Origin: Ensifer sp. IC4062
GTDB lineage: Bacteria > Pseudomonadota > Alphaproteobacteria > Rhizobiales > Rhizobiaceae
Direction of reading: 5' to 3'
Length of the DNA stretch: 64,000 bases
Assembly: GCF_020193575.1 (NCBI RefSeq)
Contig: NZ_JADYVD010000045.1
Coordinates: forward strand, 1-64,000
In this document: piece after piece, positions 16,911 through 25,347 of the stretch
How positions within the stretch are numbered: the stretch's first letter is position 1
How the letters are laid out: each line of letters starts with the position of its first letter
Notes under the pieces: generated by a model
Seen by the model: only the letters and a program-made list of their open reading frames with translations
What the model was told of the DNA's origin: nothing
The model's database searches: none
Made by a program: the position numbers and the translations under genes

Positions 16911-18020
16911 ATGACGCCAGCCGAAAGGCCCTGCGACGAGACGATCCGGCTGGCGCTGCGCCGGGTTCTCGACAGCCGCAGCTTTCGGCGGTCCGAAAGG
17001 TTGCGTGCGTTCCTCGCCTATGTCGTCGAAAAGGAAATGATCGGCGAAGGCGCCCAGCTCAAAGGATATTCGATCGGCGTCGACGTCTTCGGCCGCGACC
17101 ATAGCTTCAATGCCGACGGCGACCCACTCGTCCGCGTCCATGCCGGCAAGCTGCGCAAGCTGCTCAAGACTTTCTACGAAACCGAAGGCGCCGCCGAGAA
17201 GTGGCAGATTACCATTCCGAAGGGGACCTACGTGCCGGAATATCGTCGCGTGCATGTCGCCGACCCCGGCGCCGCTTCGGTCCGGCAGGAAAAGAGCGCC
17301 GGCCGCTCGTCGCCCGGGCGCCGCGCTCCCTGGCAGCCGACTCCCTTGTCTTCTCCCTGGGCGGTACTCAGCGTATTGCCGCTGCTCCTCTTCGCACCCC
17401 TGCCCTCGCCTGAAATGACGCTGGATATCGACGCGGAGGCGAAGCTCGTCGCGGGTCCGATGGCGGCCATCCGCGGCCTGCCGTCGGTCAGTGTCAGCGT
17501 GTCTGGCCCGGAACATAAGGGTACCAGGCAATTCGCAAAGGCGCTGCACGACGCGGCGCTTCGTCACAGGACGCTCGCCAAGGCGAATGCGGTCGAGGAC
17601 GAAGGCGCGTCCGCCTCGAGCAATCAGGCTCTGGCTTTTTCGATCGACCTCGCCTGGTACGACGCGCCCACAGCGGGCATCCGCGTCACGCTCTCGCATG
17701 ACGGTGAAGGCATTCCGCTGCGGAGCGACTTCATCACTGCGGAACGGCTGACGAGTGAGCCGGACATTCTCTACGAGAGCACCTCGCTTGCCGCGCAGTT
17801 TTTTGCACTCGACGGCGAGATCTACGCCCACGCCGCCGCGGAGAGAATCCAAAGCACGCTTATGGAATGCATGACGGCAACGGCGCGCTACCGCCGGCTG
17901 CTGACGCGCGACAGCTTCCAGAAAGCCTGGGCCTGCCAGCAGAAGCTCGGTCCGCTCAGGGGCGACGAGCCACTCTTCATCATTTCCGCCAATAGCCCGT
18001 TCAAGGTCATCGGTCACTAG
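16911..18020 (+). CDS. Membrane-anchored protein with N-terminal winged-helix-like domain (unknown function)
   Basis: This 369-residue protein contains, in the first 115 residues, a segment (RRSERLRAFLAYVVEKEMIG, LKGYSIGVDVFGRD, DPLVRVHAGKLRKLLKTFY, IPKGTYVPEY) that also occurs at the N-terminus of many rhizobial cyclase/TPR proteins and resembles an OmpR-like winged helix. A Ser/Arg/Pro-rich linker leads to one hydrophobic helix at about 149-165. The rest (about 200 residues) would be periplasmic and matches nothing I recognise. The layout resembles membrane-bound one-component regulators such as CadC or ToxR. This is an inference from architecture. GGAG precedes the start. Confidence 0.6.
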   Translation: MTPAERPCDETIRLALRRVLDSRSFRRSERLRAFLAYVVEKEMIGEGAQLKGYSIGVDVFGRDHSFNADGDPLVRVHAGKLRKLLKTFYETEGAAEKWQITIPKGTYVPEYRRVHVADPGAASVRQEKSAGRSSPGRRAPWQPTPLSSPWAVLSVLPLLLFAPLPSPEMTLDIDAEAKLVAGPMAAIRGLPSVSVSVSGPEHKGTRQFAKALHDAALRHRTLAKANAVEDEGASASSNQALAFSIDLAWYDAPTAGIRVTLSHDGEGIPLRSDFITAERLTSEPDILYESTSLAAQFFALDGEIYAHAAAERIQSTLMECMTATARYRRLLTRDSFQKAWACQQKLGPLRGDEPLFIISANSPFKVIGH

Positions 18021-18122
18021 AGCATCCCGCTTTCACGTGGCATCACCGAAAGCGGATAAGATGCTCTAGAATCACATTGCTAGAGCCTCCTTTGTGCGTT
18101 CATCTGAACGCGCGGCGCTCTA
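18018..18122. repeat. Two tandem hairpin elements following the membrane-anchored regulator
   Basis: TAGAGCATC (18018-18026) pairs with GATGCTCTA (18060-18068), with inner GCTTTC/GAAAGC arms. TAGAGC (18081-18086) pairs with GCTCTA (18117-18122), with inner GCGTTCA/TGAACGC arms. The first begins at the stop codon itself. From 18123 to 18478 I see no gene or clear signal except the MerR gene's upstream region. Confidence 0.6.
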
Positions 18123-18478
18123 GGCTCCGACGGCGCCCGCTACTGAAGGCGCTTTTTCCCGGCGATATTAAGACTGTTCATTTGCGTGATTCGCGCTTAC
18201 CGTGCGTATGTGCGTTGGATTTCATGCCGGGTTGCTCACTGGAGCACCGCGCGTTCGGGCGAATGCGTAACGGGGTTCCAGCCAGTCGGAACTGCGACGT
18301 CTTGGGTTTGTCGCAGACGTGCACATTGGTTAGCAGTAGCCGCGCCCTGCGCGGATGTGTCCCACGAGCAGCAGGTGTCGAGGTCGGCGATCAGCCGGAC
18401 GCTTGGCTGGAGGAAGCGGTCTCCGCCAAAAGATCGGCGGGTTGCGACGCCTTCCAGACGAACGGGGGGACATAGGAA

Positions 18479-19147
18479 ATGTCGCAGGATTCCTGGAAAA
18501 AAGCGGACGCATATCCTTTCGGCTTTCTGCCGCGACTGTCCGTGCCCTACCATGGCCCCGACGATCGGCTCGCTATCGCCGAGATGGCGGAGGTTTTCGG
18601 CGTGACGCACCGGACATTGCATTTCTATGAAGAGAAAGGCTTGCTGACAGCCGCCCGCATAGGGCCGATGCGCGTTTACGGCGAGGACCATATCCGCCGC
18701 ATGGCAGTGATCAATGCTTGCCGTGAGATCGACATGCCGATCGCCGCGATCCAGGAACTGATGGCGGCACTCGATCGGACCGAAAGTCAGGCGCGCGCAG
18801 ACGAATTGTTCGACGCCGCCTTGCAGGCGCGTCGTCGCGAGCTCGCTGCCCAGCAATCGATCCTGCGCCGCCAGATGCAAAAAATCGCCGAGCTGCTCGA
18901 GGCTAGATCGGCCGACGGCGAAGACGATCCGATGGCAGCGGAGCATGTCCACCTGTCGCCGATCGAGTCCGATTGCCTCGGCTTCATGGCCGAAGGCTAT
19001 CCCGCCTCCCGCATAGCCGGGCTGATGGACATGGATCTGACCGCGGCCCTCACGCTGGAATCCGGGATCATTCGCAAGTTCGGTGCGCACAATCGCTTTC
19101 AGGCCGTCGCCAAGGCCGTTCTCGCCGGCCTGATTGCATCGGAATAG
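18479..19147 (+). CDS. MerR-family regulator with a LuxR-type C-terminal HTH
   Basis: This 222-residue protein has an N-terminal MerR winged helix (LAIAEMAEVFGVTHRTLHFYEEKGLLTAARIGPMRVYGEDHIRRM), a coiled-coil region to about residue 145, and then LSPIESDCLGFMAEGYPASRIAGLM with FGAHNRFQAVAKAVLAGLI, which follows the LuxR/GerE HTH pattern. No N-terminal metal-binding cysteine pattern typical of metal MerR proteins is present. The start ATG follows GACATAGGAA. Two DNA-binding modules in one chain is unusual; which one reads DNA is unclear. Confidence 0.75.
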   Translation: MSQDSWKKADAYPFGFLPRLSVPYHGPDDRLAIAEMAEVFGVTHRTLHFYEEKGLLTAARIGPMRVYGEDHIRRMAVINACREIDMPIAAIQELMAALDRTESQARADELFDAALQARRRELAAQQSILRRQMQKIAELLEARSADGEDDPMAAEHVHLSPIESDCLGFMAEGYPASRIAGLMDMDLTAALTLESGIIRKFGAHNRFQAVAKAVLAGLIASE

Positions 19148-19437
19148 GGAACGAGAAGGTCCGTTCTGGCCACAAACCGATACAACCTGTCGTAATATTT
19201 GACGGGGAGGAATAGGCCCGACAATTGTCATTGCGACGGTGCGGCAGTAATATTTGGGCGCGGCTGGGCACGTCTTTAACGACGACCTGTATGTCTTGCC
19301 AGCAATATGCTTCTGACCGAGCAGAAGAGCGTCTCGTTATTCGAGGTGCGTATTCAGAAGCTTATTTCCATCCGACGCCAGAAATGGCGCGTCCGCCGAT
19401 CTTTATTGCGCTCGCGCGGATATACTTGGAGGAAAAA

Positions 19438-19680
19438 ATGGACAAGCTCACGGTAATTCTGATCCTCGCAGGCGGCCTCACTTTGTCCGGCTGCCAATCC
19501 GCGACGACCTCCAGCACGCGCGCTGGCGAGTTCGGCTGCATCGCCGGTACGGTCGGTGGAGCGGTTGTCGGCGGCCTGGTCGGCTCGACCATTGGCGCGG
19601 GAACCGGCCAGCTCTGGGCTGTTGGTACCGGCGCCACGCTGGGCGCTGCGGGCGGCAATGCCTTGACCTGCTATTACTGA
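19438..19680 (+). CDS. Small glycine-zipper lipoprotein
   Basis: This 80-residue protein has a signal peptide ending in the lipobox LTLSGC (lipidated Cys at about residue 19). It is followed by a glycine-rich hydrophobic zone (GGAVVGGLVGSTIGAGTGQ, GTGATLGAAGG) typical of glycine-zipper outer-membrane or periplasmic lipoproteins. TTGGAGGAAAAA immediately precedes the ATG at 19438, so the longer frame from 19225 is not used. The EF-hand gene starts 11 bp downstream of its stop, suggesting co-transcription. The 290 bp upstream contain no recognisable gene. Confidence 0.8.
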   Translation: MDKLTVILILAGGLTLSGCQSATTSSTRAGEFGCIAGTVGGAVVGGLVGSTIGAGTGQLWAVGTGATLGAAGGNALTCYY

Positions 19681-19691
19681 CGCGGGGCTGG

Positions 19692-20048
19692 ATGATGACA
19701 AAATTGATCCTCATGACAGCATTCGCATTTCTTCAGGCCATTGCGGTCGCAGCGCAGAATCAGCCTGCCGCCATGAACCAGGGCCAAATGGATCGGCTCG
19801 ATCGCAACAGGAATGGCGCGATCGACCAGTCCGAATACCAGGCCTTCATGACGTCGGCCTTCGTCAGCCTGGACAAGAACAAGGACGGCAGCCTGCGCAA
19901 GGAAGAAGTCGGCCAAATTCTGAACGCGCAACAATTTGCCGCCACTGACGCCAACCGCGACGGCAGGCTCACGCAAAACGAGTTCCTGAACAGGGTGATG
20001 GCCGACTTCAAGGCCGCCGACCGCAGCGGCGACGGCAATCTCCAGTAG
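19692..20048 (+). CDS. Secreted EF-hand calcium-binding protein
   Basis: This 118-residue protein has a signal peptide (cleavage likely after VAVAA) and EF-hand loops DRNRNGAIDQSE, DKNKDGSLRKEE and DANRDGRLTQNE. A fourth loop, DRSGDGNLQ, is cut by a stop codon three residues before its final acidic position. Such CALERYTHRIN-like proteins occur widely in rhizobia and probably bind Ca2+ in the periplasm. The reading frame continues A-A-Y after the stop, so the C-terminus may have been longer in an ancestor. It follows the lipoprotein gene closely. Confidence 0.82.
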   Translation: MMTKLILMTAFAFLQAIAVAAQNQPAAMNQGQMDRLDRNRNGAIDQSEYQAFMTSAFVSLDKNKDGSLRKEEVGQILNAQQFAATDANRDGRLTQNEFLNRVMADFKAADRSGDGNLQ

Positions 20049-20435
20049 GCGGCCTACCGCAGCGGCGGCACGTCTTCCAGCGCGTTGTGCGTTCAGTCTG
20101 GCGCTTTGACTTGGAGAGTCTCGCTTTCGGTCATTCGGGTTGAAAGCGCGATCCTCCGGCGCACGCGCTGATTTTCTTGGATGCTAAAGATCATCCAGTC
20201 CGTTACTTTTCTCCCTGAATGCTGCGCCCGCCACCGCATCTACTCGCGCGATCGTCACAGCTTTATCCACGTAGAGCGAGCGCAACTCCAAGAATTACTC
20301 TCGGAAACAACTTGCACTAATCTTGACACGCTTAACGCTAAATCAACGATTTTAGCAAACTGTGGTTGCACAAGTTGAGGACGAGGAAAACGCTTCATTG
20401 CGGCACAGACCTCTTGAGGAAAACAGGATACCGTC

Positions 20436-20765
20436 ATGGCGATCCGCCAGGAGGCTTACGGACGGCGCGGGGAACGTCCGGTCAATAGAGCGGCGCTCTG
20501 TATTCATTCCCTGCTTTTCGTCGTTCTTGTCCTCTCCGTCTGGGCGATACCCCGTGGTCACTTCGTGCTTGTCGTCACACATCCGAACGACCCGCCGCAA
20601 AAGGCCATGTCGCTGATTGCTGCGGCCGGCGGTTCCTTCGTCGGCAGCCGAGGGCTGCCGTGGATTTCGCTGGCGCATGCCGACTCCGAAGATTTCCCGG
20701 CGAGATTGCTGCGCGCCGGCGCATTGCTTGTTCTCAACGCAAGCCTCTCCACCGTTTGTTCCTAG
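20436..20765 (+). CDS. Small single-helix membrane protein preceding the chemotaxis receptor (unknown function)
   Basis: This 109-residue protein has one N-terminal membrane helix at about residues 23-41 and a short outer domain beginning [14 protein letters not shown], with [14 protein letters not shown] and [16 protein letters not shown]. Only 10 bp separate its stop from the MCP start and both use the same strand, so they probably form an operon. AGGA precedes the ATG. The 387-bp region upstream (20049-20435) has a TTGACA box at about 20321 but no other gene. I recognise no domain. Confidence 0.55.
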   Translation: MAIRQEAYGRRGERPVNRAALCIHSLLFVVLVLSVWAIPRGHFVLVVTHPNDPPQKAMSLIAAAGGSFVGSRGLPWISLAHADSEDFPARLLRAGALLVLNASLSTVCS

Positions 20766-20775
20766 GAAAGTTAAA

Positions 20776-22404
20776 ATGAGCGCTCTCGAAAAAATTCGCC
20801 AAAAGGTGTCGCTGGGAATCGTCGCGCTCCTTTGGATCAACGTCGCACTGATCGCCTTCACGACCACAATGCGCGCGGGCGGCTTCGACCGTTTCGCGGT
20901 CGGGGCTGCAGTCGTTATCGTGGCATCAGCCACGATCGGGTGGATCCGGGACAGGACGGGGCCGACAACCCGGATCGTGACCGCAATGGCTCACGCCGCC
21001 ACGGTTGCCATGCTTGTCTTTGCCTTCTCCGGCTCACCGCTGCAGATCGACATGCATATGTATTTCTTCGCCAGTCTCGCCATCTGCGCCGCCTGGATCG
21101 ATTGGCGGGCAATTGTCGGCTATGCAGCGCTGGTGAGCGTTCATCACCTGCTTCTCTATTTTGTCTCACCCTTCGCGGTTTTTCCGCAAAGCTCAGATTT
21201 TTCGCGCGTGCTCCTCCACGCGGCGATCCTGACGCTGGAAAGCGCGGTTCTCATCGCGATGGTCTTTTCCCTGGTCTCCGCCTTGGTCTCGGCGGAACAG
21301 GCGACGCACGAAGCGGAGGCAGCCCAGCGTCAAAACGCCGAGATGGCCGAGCGAGCAAGGGCGGCCGACCTCGCCGCCGAAGCCGAGCGCGTGCGGTTGA
21401 CGAAGGAAGCGGACGAGGCCGCGCGCTTGCGCCTGCAGGAGGCCACCGCCGGGCTTGCGGTCGGGCTTCGCCGGCTGGCAGCCGGTGACCTCGCCTTCCA
21501 ACTCACCGAACCCTTCGCCCCGGATTTCGAGCCGCTTCGCCACGATCTCAACGGGACGGTCGCGCAACTCAGCGAAACCTTGGAAGGCGTGGCACGCGCC
21601 GCAGCCGCTATCGACGGCAACTCGCGCGACATCAGCCGGAGCTCCGGCGAACTCTCTACGCGCACCGAAAGGCAGGCAGCGTCTCTGGAAGAAACCGCGG
21701 CCGCCCTTGGCCAGATGACCGCCAACGTCACCCACGCATCCAAACGGGCGGAGGAAGCCCGCATCGTTGCGGCTCAAGCCAATAGCAGCGCACTGCAGTC
21801 CGGCAGGATCGTCTCCGAAGCCGTCAACGCCATGGGCAGGATCGAACAGTCGTCGACGCAGATCTCCAGCATTATCGGCGTCATCGACGACATTGCCTTC
21901 CAGACCAATCTGCTCGCATTGAATGCGGGCGTAGAGGCCGCGCGGGCAGGTGAAGCGGGCAAGGGATTCGCCGTCGTCGCCCAGGAAGTGCGTGAACTCG
22001 CGCAACGCTCCGCCCAGGCGGCCAAGGAGATCAAGGAACTCATCCGCAATTCAAGCGCGGAGGTCCAGAACGGAGTGAAGCTTGTCAGCGAGACCGGTGC
22101 GACGCTGAGCGCGATCGAGACCTATATCGCGACCGTCAACGAGCACATGGACGCAATCGCGCTCTCCACGCGCGAACAGTCGTCGGACCTCGCCGGCGTC
22201 AATACCGCCGTAACCCAGATGGACCAGGTTACACAACGGAACGCAACGATGGTCGAGGAAGCGACCGCGGCAGGCGCAGCACTCGCCGGAGCGGCGGCCC
22301 AGCTTCGCGGCTTGCTCTCGCACTTCCAGTTGGGAGATATGTCGGCCGCACGATCCACCATTACAGCGCCGCGCATTCTCTCCGGCGTCCAGAAGGTCGC
22401 GTAA
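20776..22404 (+). CDS. Methyl-accepting chemotaxis protein with six-helix membrane sensor
   Basis: This 542-residue receptor has about six membrane helices in residues 10-175 with very short outside loops and no periplasmic ligand domain. A charged coiled coil follows, then a HAMP-like stretch ([13 protein letters not shown]), then the methyl-accepting signalling domain with the hairpin tip [43 protein letters not shown]. No C-terminal CheR-tethering pentapeptide is visible. ATG 20776 follows TAGGAAAG and starts directly at helix 1, so the longer 20617 start is rejected. No other chemotaxis genes are in the window; the stimulus is unknown. Confidence 0.9.
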   Translation: MSALEKIRQKVSLGIVALLWINVALIAFTTTMRAGGFDRFAVGAAVVIVASATIGWIRDRTGPTTRIVTAMAHAATVAMLVFAFSGSPLQIDMHMYFFASLAICAAWIDWRAIVGYAALVSVHHLLLYFVSPFAVFPQSSDFSRVLLHAAILTLESAVLIAMVFSLVSALVSAEQATHEAEAAQRQNAEMAERARAADLAAEAERVRLTKEADEAARLRLQEATAGLAVGLRRLAAGDLAFQLTEPFAPDFEPLRHDLNGTVAQLSETLEGVARAAAAIDGNSRDISRSSGELSTRTERQAASLEETAAALGQMTANVTHASKRAEEARIVAAQANSSALQSGRIVSEAVNAMGRIEQSSTQISSIIGVIDDIAFQTNLLALNAGVEAARAGEAGKGFAVVAQEVRELAQRSAQAAKEIKELIRNSSAEVQNGVKLVSETGATLSAIETYIATVNEHMDAIALSTREQSSDLAGVNTAVTQMDQVTQRNATMVEEATAAGAALAGAAAQLRGLLSHFQLGDMSAARSTITAPRILSGVQKVA

Positions 22405-22610
22405 GGCATTGAGCTGCTGCGTGATTTTACATGAGCGATCCCGACGGTGTCTGGCCGGGATCGCAATGATGCGGATTGAGGAATCCCTACAGCGGCCTTT
22501 TGCGCATCGCACGGCATCGTGGGGCACTATCGTCTTGCCGCCGTCGATCGCGCGCTGACAAGGAACCCGACGATTGTCGCGACGTCGAGCAGCTTGTCGA
22601 AATATGTCCA

Positions 22611-23327
22611 TCAGTCGCGGTGACGTTGCGGCGCTAGGTTCATCGACTGCGCGTAGGCCAGTGGCGAGCGGTTTCCCGGCATGTTCTCGTCCAGAACCAG
22701 CGTCTTGAGGTCATCGAAGCGGACGTCGAGAGCCACTGCCCGTTGAAGTTTGTCGACTGACCAAACGACGTAGCCAAGCTTCGCGCTGTACCCACACTCA
22801 CATCCGCAGTTGCAATTATGTTCACGTTTTTGCTCGTCTTTGTCTTCGCCCTCGCATTCACATTTCGCTGCGATGATTTTGTGCGGGGAGACGGGTAGAA
22901 TCATGATTTGCGGCTTCGGCAGTTTGTAGCAATGCCCTTCATAGGCATAGCCGTAAATTACCCCAACACTTTCGTATCCAGCGCTCGCGCCAGCATCAAC
23001 CGTTAGATAATGAATATATTTTTCTGTTTTTACCGCAATTATTACATTATCTGGATCGATGCTCGACCTTTTAATCACGTCTTCAATAACATATCCCATT
23101 AATTCAGTAATATCACCGTAAATTTCGGGTGAAAATTTTGGGTTATCTCTCAGACGACCTTCCAATAACTCCCTGTAGTACTTTTGCATGTCGTCTGAAT
23201 CTTTCGGCTTCCTGATACGACCGGGCCTTCCGTAGAGCCTGATTTCTCCGGGGTTGTAGGGACCCCCACGCCCCGTTATCTCGTCCGGGCCTGTGAACAA
23301 GCTTGGATTTCCGCAACAATCGCTCAC
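22611..23327 (-). CDS. Cys-rich protein of unknown function, last gene of the YcaO-TfuA operon (candidate substrate)
   Basis: This 238-residue protein starts at GTG 23327 with AAGGAAAG upstream, 20 bp after the preceding gene. It begins MSDCCGNPS and has, at about 150-182, a run of cysteines CECEG...NCNCGCECGY in an acidic/basic context, followed by KLGYVVWSVDKLQ. No known domain is recognised. The middle of the gene is clearly AT-richer than its neighbours (around 22990-23120), which suggests foreign origin. Because it closes an operon encoding YcaO, TfuA and a metallopeptidase-like protein, it could be the protein or peptide substrate of that machinery. A metal-binding role for the Cys run is the main alternative. 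Confidence 0.6.
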   Translation of the reverse strand: MSDCCGNPSLFTGPDEITGRGGPYNPGEIRLYGRPGRIRKPKDSDDMQKYYRELLEGRLRDNPKFSPEIYGDITELMGYVIEDVIKRSSIDPDNVIIAVKTEKYIHYLTVDAGASAGYESVGVIYGYAYEGHCYKLPKPQIMILPVSPHKIIAAKCECEGEDKDEQKREHNCNCGCECGYSAKLGYVVWSVDKLQRAVALDVRFDDLKTLVLDENMPGNRSPLAYAQSMNLAPQRHRD

Positions 23328-23347
23328 GTTGCTTTCCTTTCTCAGCT

Positions 23348-24532
23348 CTATCTTCGACTGATGATCTCACGCCATGCAAAATTCGATTCCAGTAGCCCGG
23401 CCGCCGGACCATGAGCCGCGGCAATCACTGCGTTTGCCGCCTGATCGAGCCGCAACGTGTTTGGGTCGAGCGTCCGCAGTGCTGCCGCGACCGCCTGGCC
23501 AACTGCATCGCGTGCAGCGGTCAGCGCCAATCTGAAAATCATCGGCTTGACCTGGAAGGCGTCCGCCGTCATCTGGCGGAACCGGTCGAAATCATCCTGC
23601 TCCAGATCTCGAACGTCGATGTCCACAAGCCGTATGTCGGCACAGTCGCGCGCAACCAGTTCCCGATGATAAAGTTCGACGATGGTGTCGAAGATGGCGC
23701 CGATGAACGGAAGTGCTCGGTCATGCACGTTACGCGTCGTCTCGGATACGCGGCGAAAATTGGTGGCGAGACGAATCTGAGTCTCCGGGCTCGTTTCGGC
23801 AAAGCGGTTGAGTTCGTTGTAAAGGAGCAGATTGCCTCTCGTTCGCCGCAACAGCCGGTCGATGGCGGAGTCGAAATGCAGGAAAGAGATCAGCGACACC
23901 ACGTCTGAAAAGGCTTCTGAGAATGGAAAGAAATCGTCCCCCCGGGATGGGGCCGTCGGGATCCCTGTCTCGGAAAGCAAGATAATGTGGCCGACCTCAT
24001 GGGCGATCGCATCGAAATTCAAGGCGTAAGGCCGTCTTATGCCGCCGACATCGGAGCACCCTAGTTCGAGGAAGCCATATCCCGCCTGTGCGTTGTCCCA
24101 GTTTACGAAGGCGACAATCTCGAGCCTCGGAAAGGTTTGGCCAAAAAACCACCGGATCGGGCGGCCCAGATAGCTCTGCCAGATGTCAAGAACGAAATGC
24201 ACGCAGGCATAGGCGTGCACGCCAAGAAATCCCCTCGAGTCAGGTAGCAGATTGTCGAAGTGACGGTCCGGACCGGGGGTTGGTGGAGCACGCCTTGCTC
24301 CGCCGAACGGCGGGAGTTGATTGAAGCTGTACGGCTGCTTGTCCATGAGCGGATCGACCACATACATGGTCGGGTCGCTTGGCCCCTCCCCAATTTCGTC
24401 ACGCGGTATCGAAAGCCAAACGCGGTCCGGCTGTTCATAACCGGGAATGAAAGGCGGCTGGGGAAATATCCAGAAGCGCGTGCCAAGGCGCGCGCTCGCC
24501 GGTTCGAGGACATCGTCTCGAAGCAGACGCAT
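23348..24532 (-). CDS. HExxH metallopeptidase-like protein of the YcaO-TfuA operon
   Basis: This 394-residue protein has HEVGH at residues 178-182 and a downstream SEAFSD with Glu 206, the arrangement of thermolysin-type (gluzincin) zinc sites. No signal peptide is seen, so it should be cytoplasmic. It starts at ATG 24532 with GAGGGGGG upstream, 35 bp after the TfuA gene. A similar HExxH/EAFAD layout occurs in the larger protein at 47455-49590. In this operon it could trim a modified precursor or digest a target. Family assignment beyond 'gluzincin-like' is not possible by eye. Confidence 0.68.
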   Translation of the reverse strand: MRLLRDDVLEPASARLGTRFWIFPQPPFIPGYEQPDRVWLSIPRDEIGEGPSDPTMYVVDPLMDKQPYSFNQLPPFGGARRAPPTPGPDRHFDNLLPDSRGFLGVHAYACVHFVLDIWQSYLGRPIRWFFGQTFPRLEIVAFVNWDNAQAGYGFLELGCSDVGGIRRPYALNFDAIAHEVGHIILLSETGIPTAPSRGDDFFPFSEAFSDVVSLISFLHFDSAIDRLLRRTRGNLLLYNELNRFAETSPETQIRLATNFRRVSETTRNVHDRALPFIGAIFDTIVELYHRELVARDCADIRLVDIDVRDLEQDDFDRFRQMTADAFQVKPMIFRLALTAARDAVGQAVAAALRTLDPNTLRLDQAANAVIAAAHGPAAGLLESNFAWREIISRR

Positions 24533-24567
24533 CGTACAATTGCCCCCCTCGGTGGAAAATCCGGCAA

Positions 24568-25347
24568 TTACGGATTCAATTTATAAGTGTTCACTAAATT
24601 TGAGTCAATGCCGCTAGCCTCGAGATCGCGGATGAAGGTGTTCGTCGCAACCCAGCCGGCGGGGCTGCGCGCCTCTGGGCGTTGCAGTGCAAGGGCGGGC
24701 GCGCGATGCAGTGCGAGAAGCGCGTCGCGCTTCTTCTGTCGCACGATCTCGTTTCGCAGCTTCTTCACCTCGTCGTCCCGCCACCAGGCGGCCCGCAGGA
24801 CGGCGTCGAACGAGCGCTCCCGAAAGTTCATCTCTCGCGCGATCGTTGTGAGCAGATCCCGCTCGGCGGCCCCGATTAGGCCTCGGCGCATCAGGCTCGA
24901 CGACGTTCGCTGAAGATCGACGAGCGCGTCCGTGAGCGGCGGAAAGCCGAGTTCGGCAGGGCCTGAGTGAACGGCAACCGCGTCGTCGGGCCCCAGCCGC
25001 CAGCGCCGATACCATCGATAGATCAGGCCGACACCAATCATGCCGAATGCATCGAGCTCCGCTGCCCGGAGCGCTCCCATGCTGGCGGCACCGATCATTG
25101 CAATGCCTTGCGCCATTGCCCACAGGATTTCCTTGTGCCGGACGGCCGGCCGGTCCTCGAATTGTCCGTCGATCAGAACCATCGCGCGTGGATGAAATGC
25201 ATGGGCGGCAAGCAGAATGTCGCCTTGCGCGGCCGGCTGCAGATAGATGGCGTCGAGCACCGCCTCCGCTTCCGCGAGCCTGAGGGTCGGGCCAAGAAAC
25301 ACCAGGATCGGGCCTTGTTTGCTCGTATCGGTCATTGGCGCTCTCAT
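24568..25347 (-). CDS. TfuA-like protein
   Basis: This 259-residue TfuA-domain protein has VFLGPTLRLAEAEAVLDAIYLQPAAQGD near the start, then ILWAMAQGIAMIGAASMGALRAAEL and GMIGVGLIYRWY, which are the family's landmarks. TfuA was first linked to trifolitoxin production in Rhizobium and acts as partner of YcaO enzymes in thioamide-forming systems. The chosen ATG at 25347 overlaps the YcaO stop in an ATGA arrangement, indicating translational coupling. ATG 25335 is an alternative. Its immediate partner is the upstream YcaO. Confidence 0.85.
   Translation of the reverse strand: MRAPMTDTSKQGPILVFLGPTLRLAEAEAVLDAIYLQPAAQGDILLAAHAFHPRAMVLIDGQFEDRPAVRHKEILWAMAQGIAMIGAASMGALRAAELDAFGMIGVGLIYRWYRRWRLGPDDAVAVHSGPAELGFPPLTDALVDLQRTSSSLMRRGLIGAAERDLLTTIAREMNFRERSFDAVLRAAWWRDDEVKKLRNEIVRQKKRDALLALHRAPALALQRPEARSPAGWVATNTFIRDLEASGIDSNLVNTYKLNP

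Noticed and set aside
18077-18475. Plus-strand frame upstream of the MerR gene
   Set aside because: It begins in a hairpin element, has no ribosome site, and its composition differs from real neighbours.
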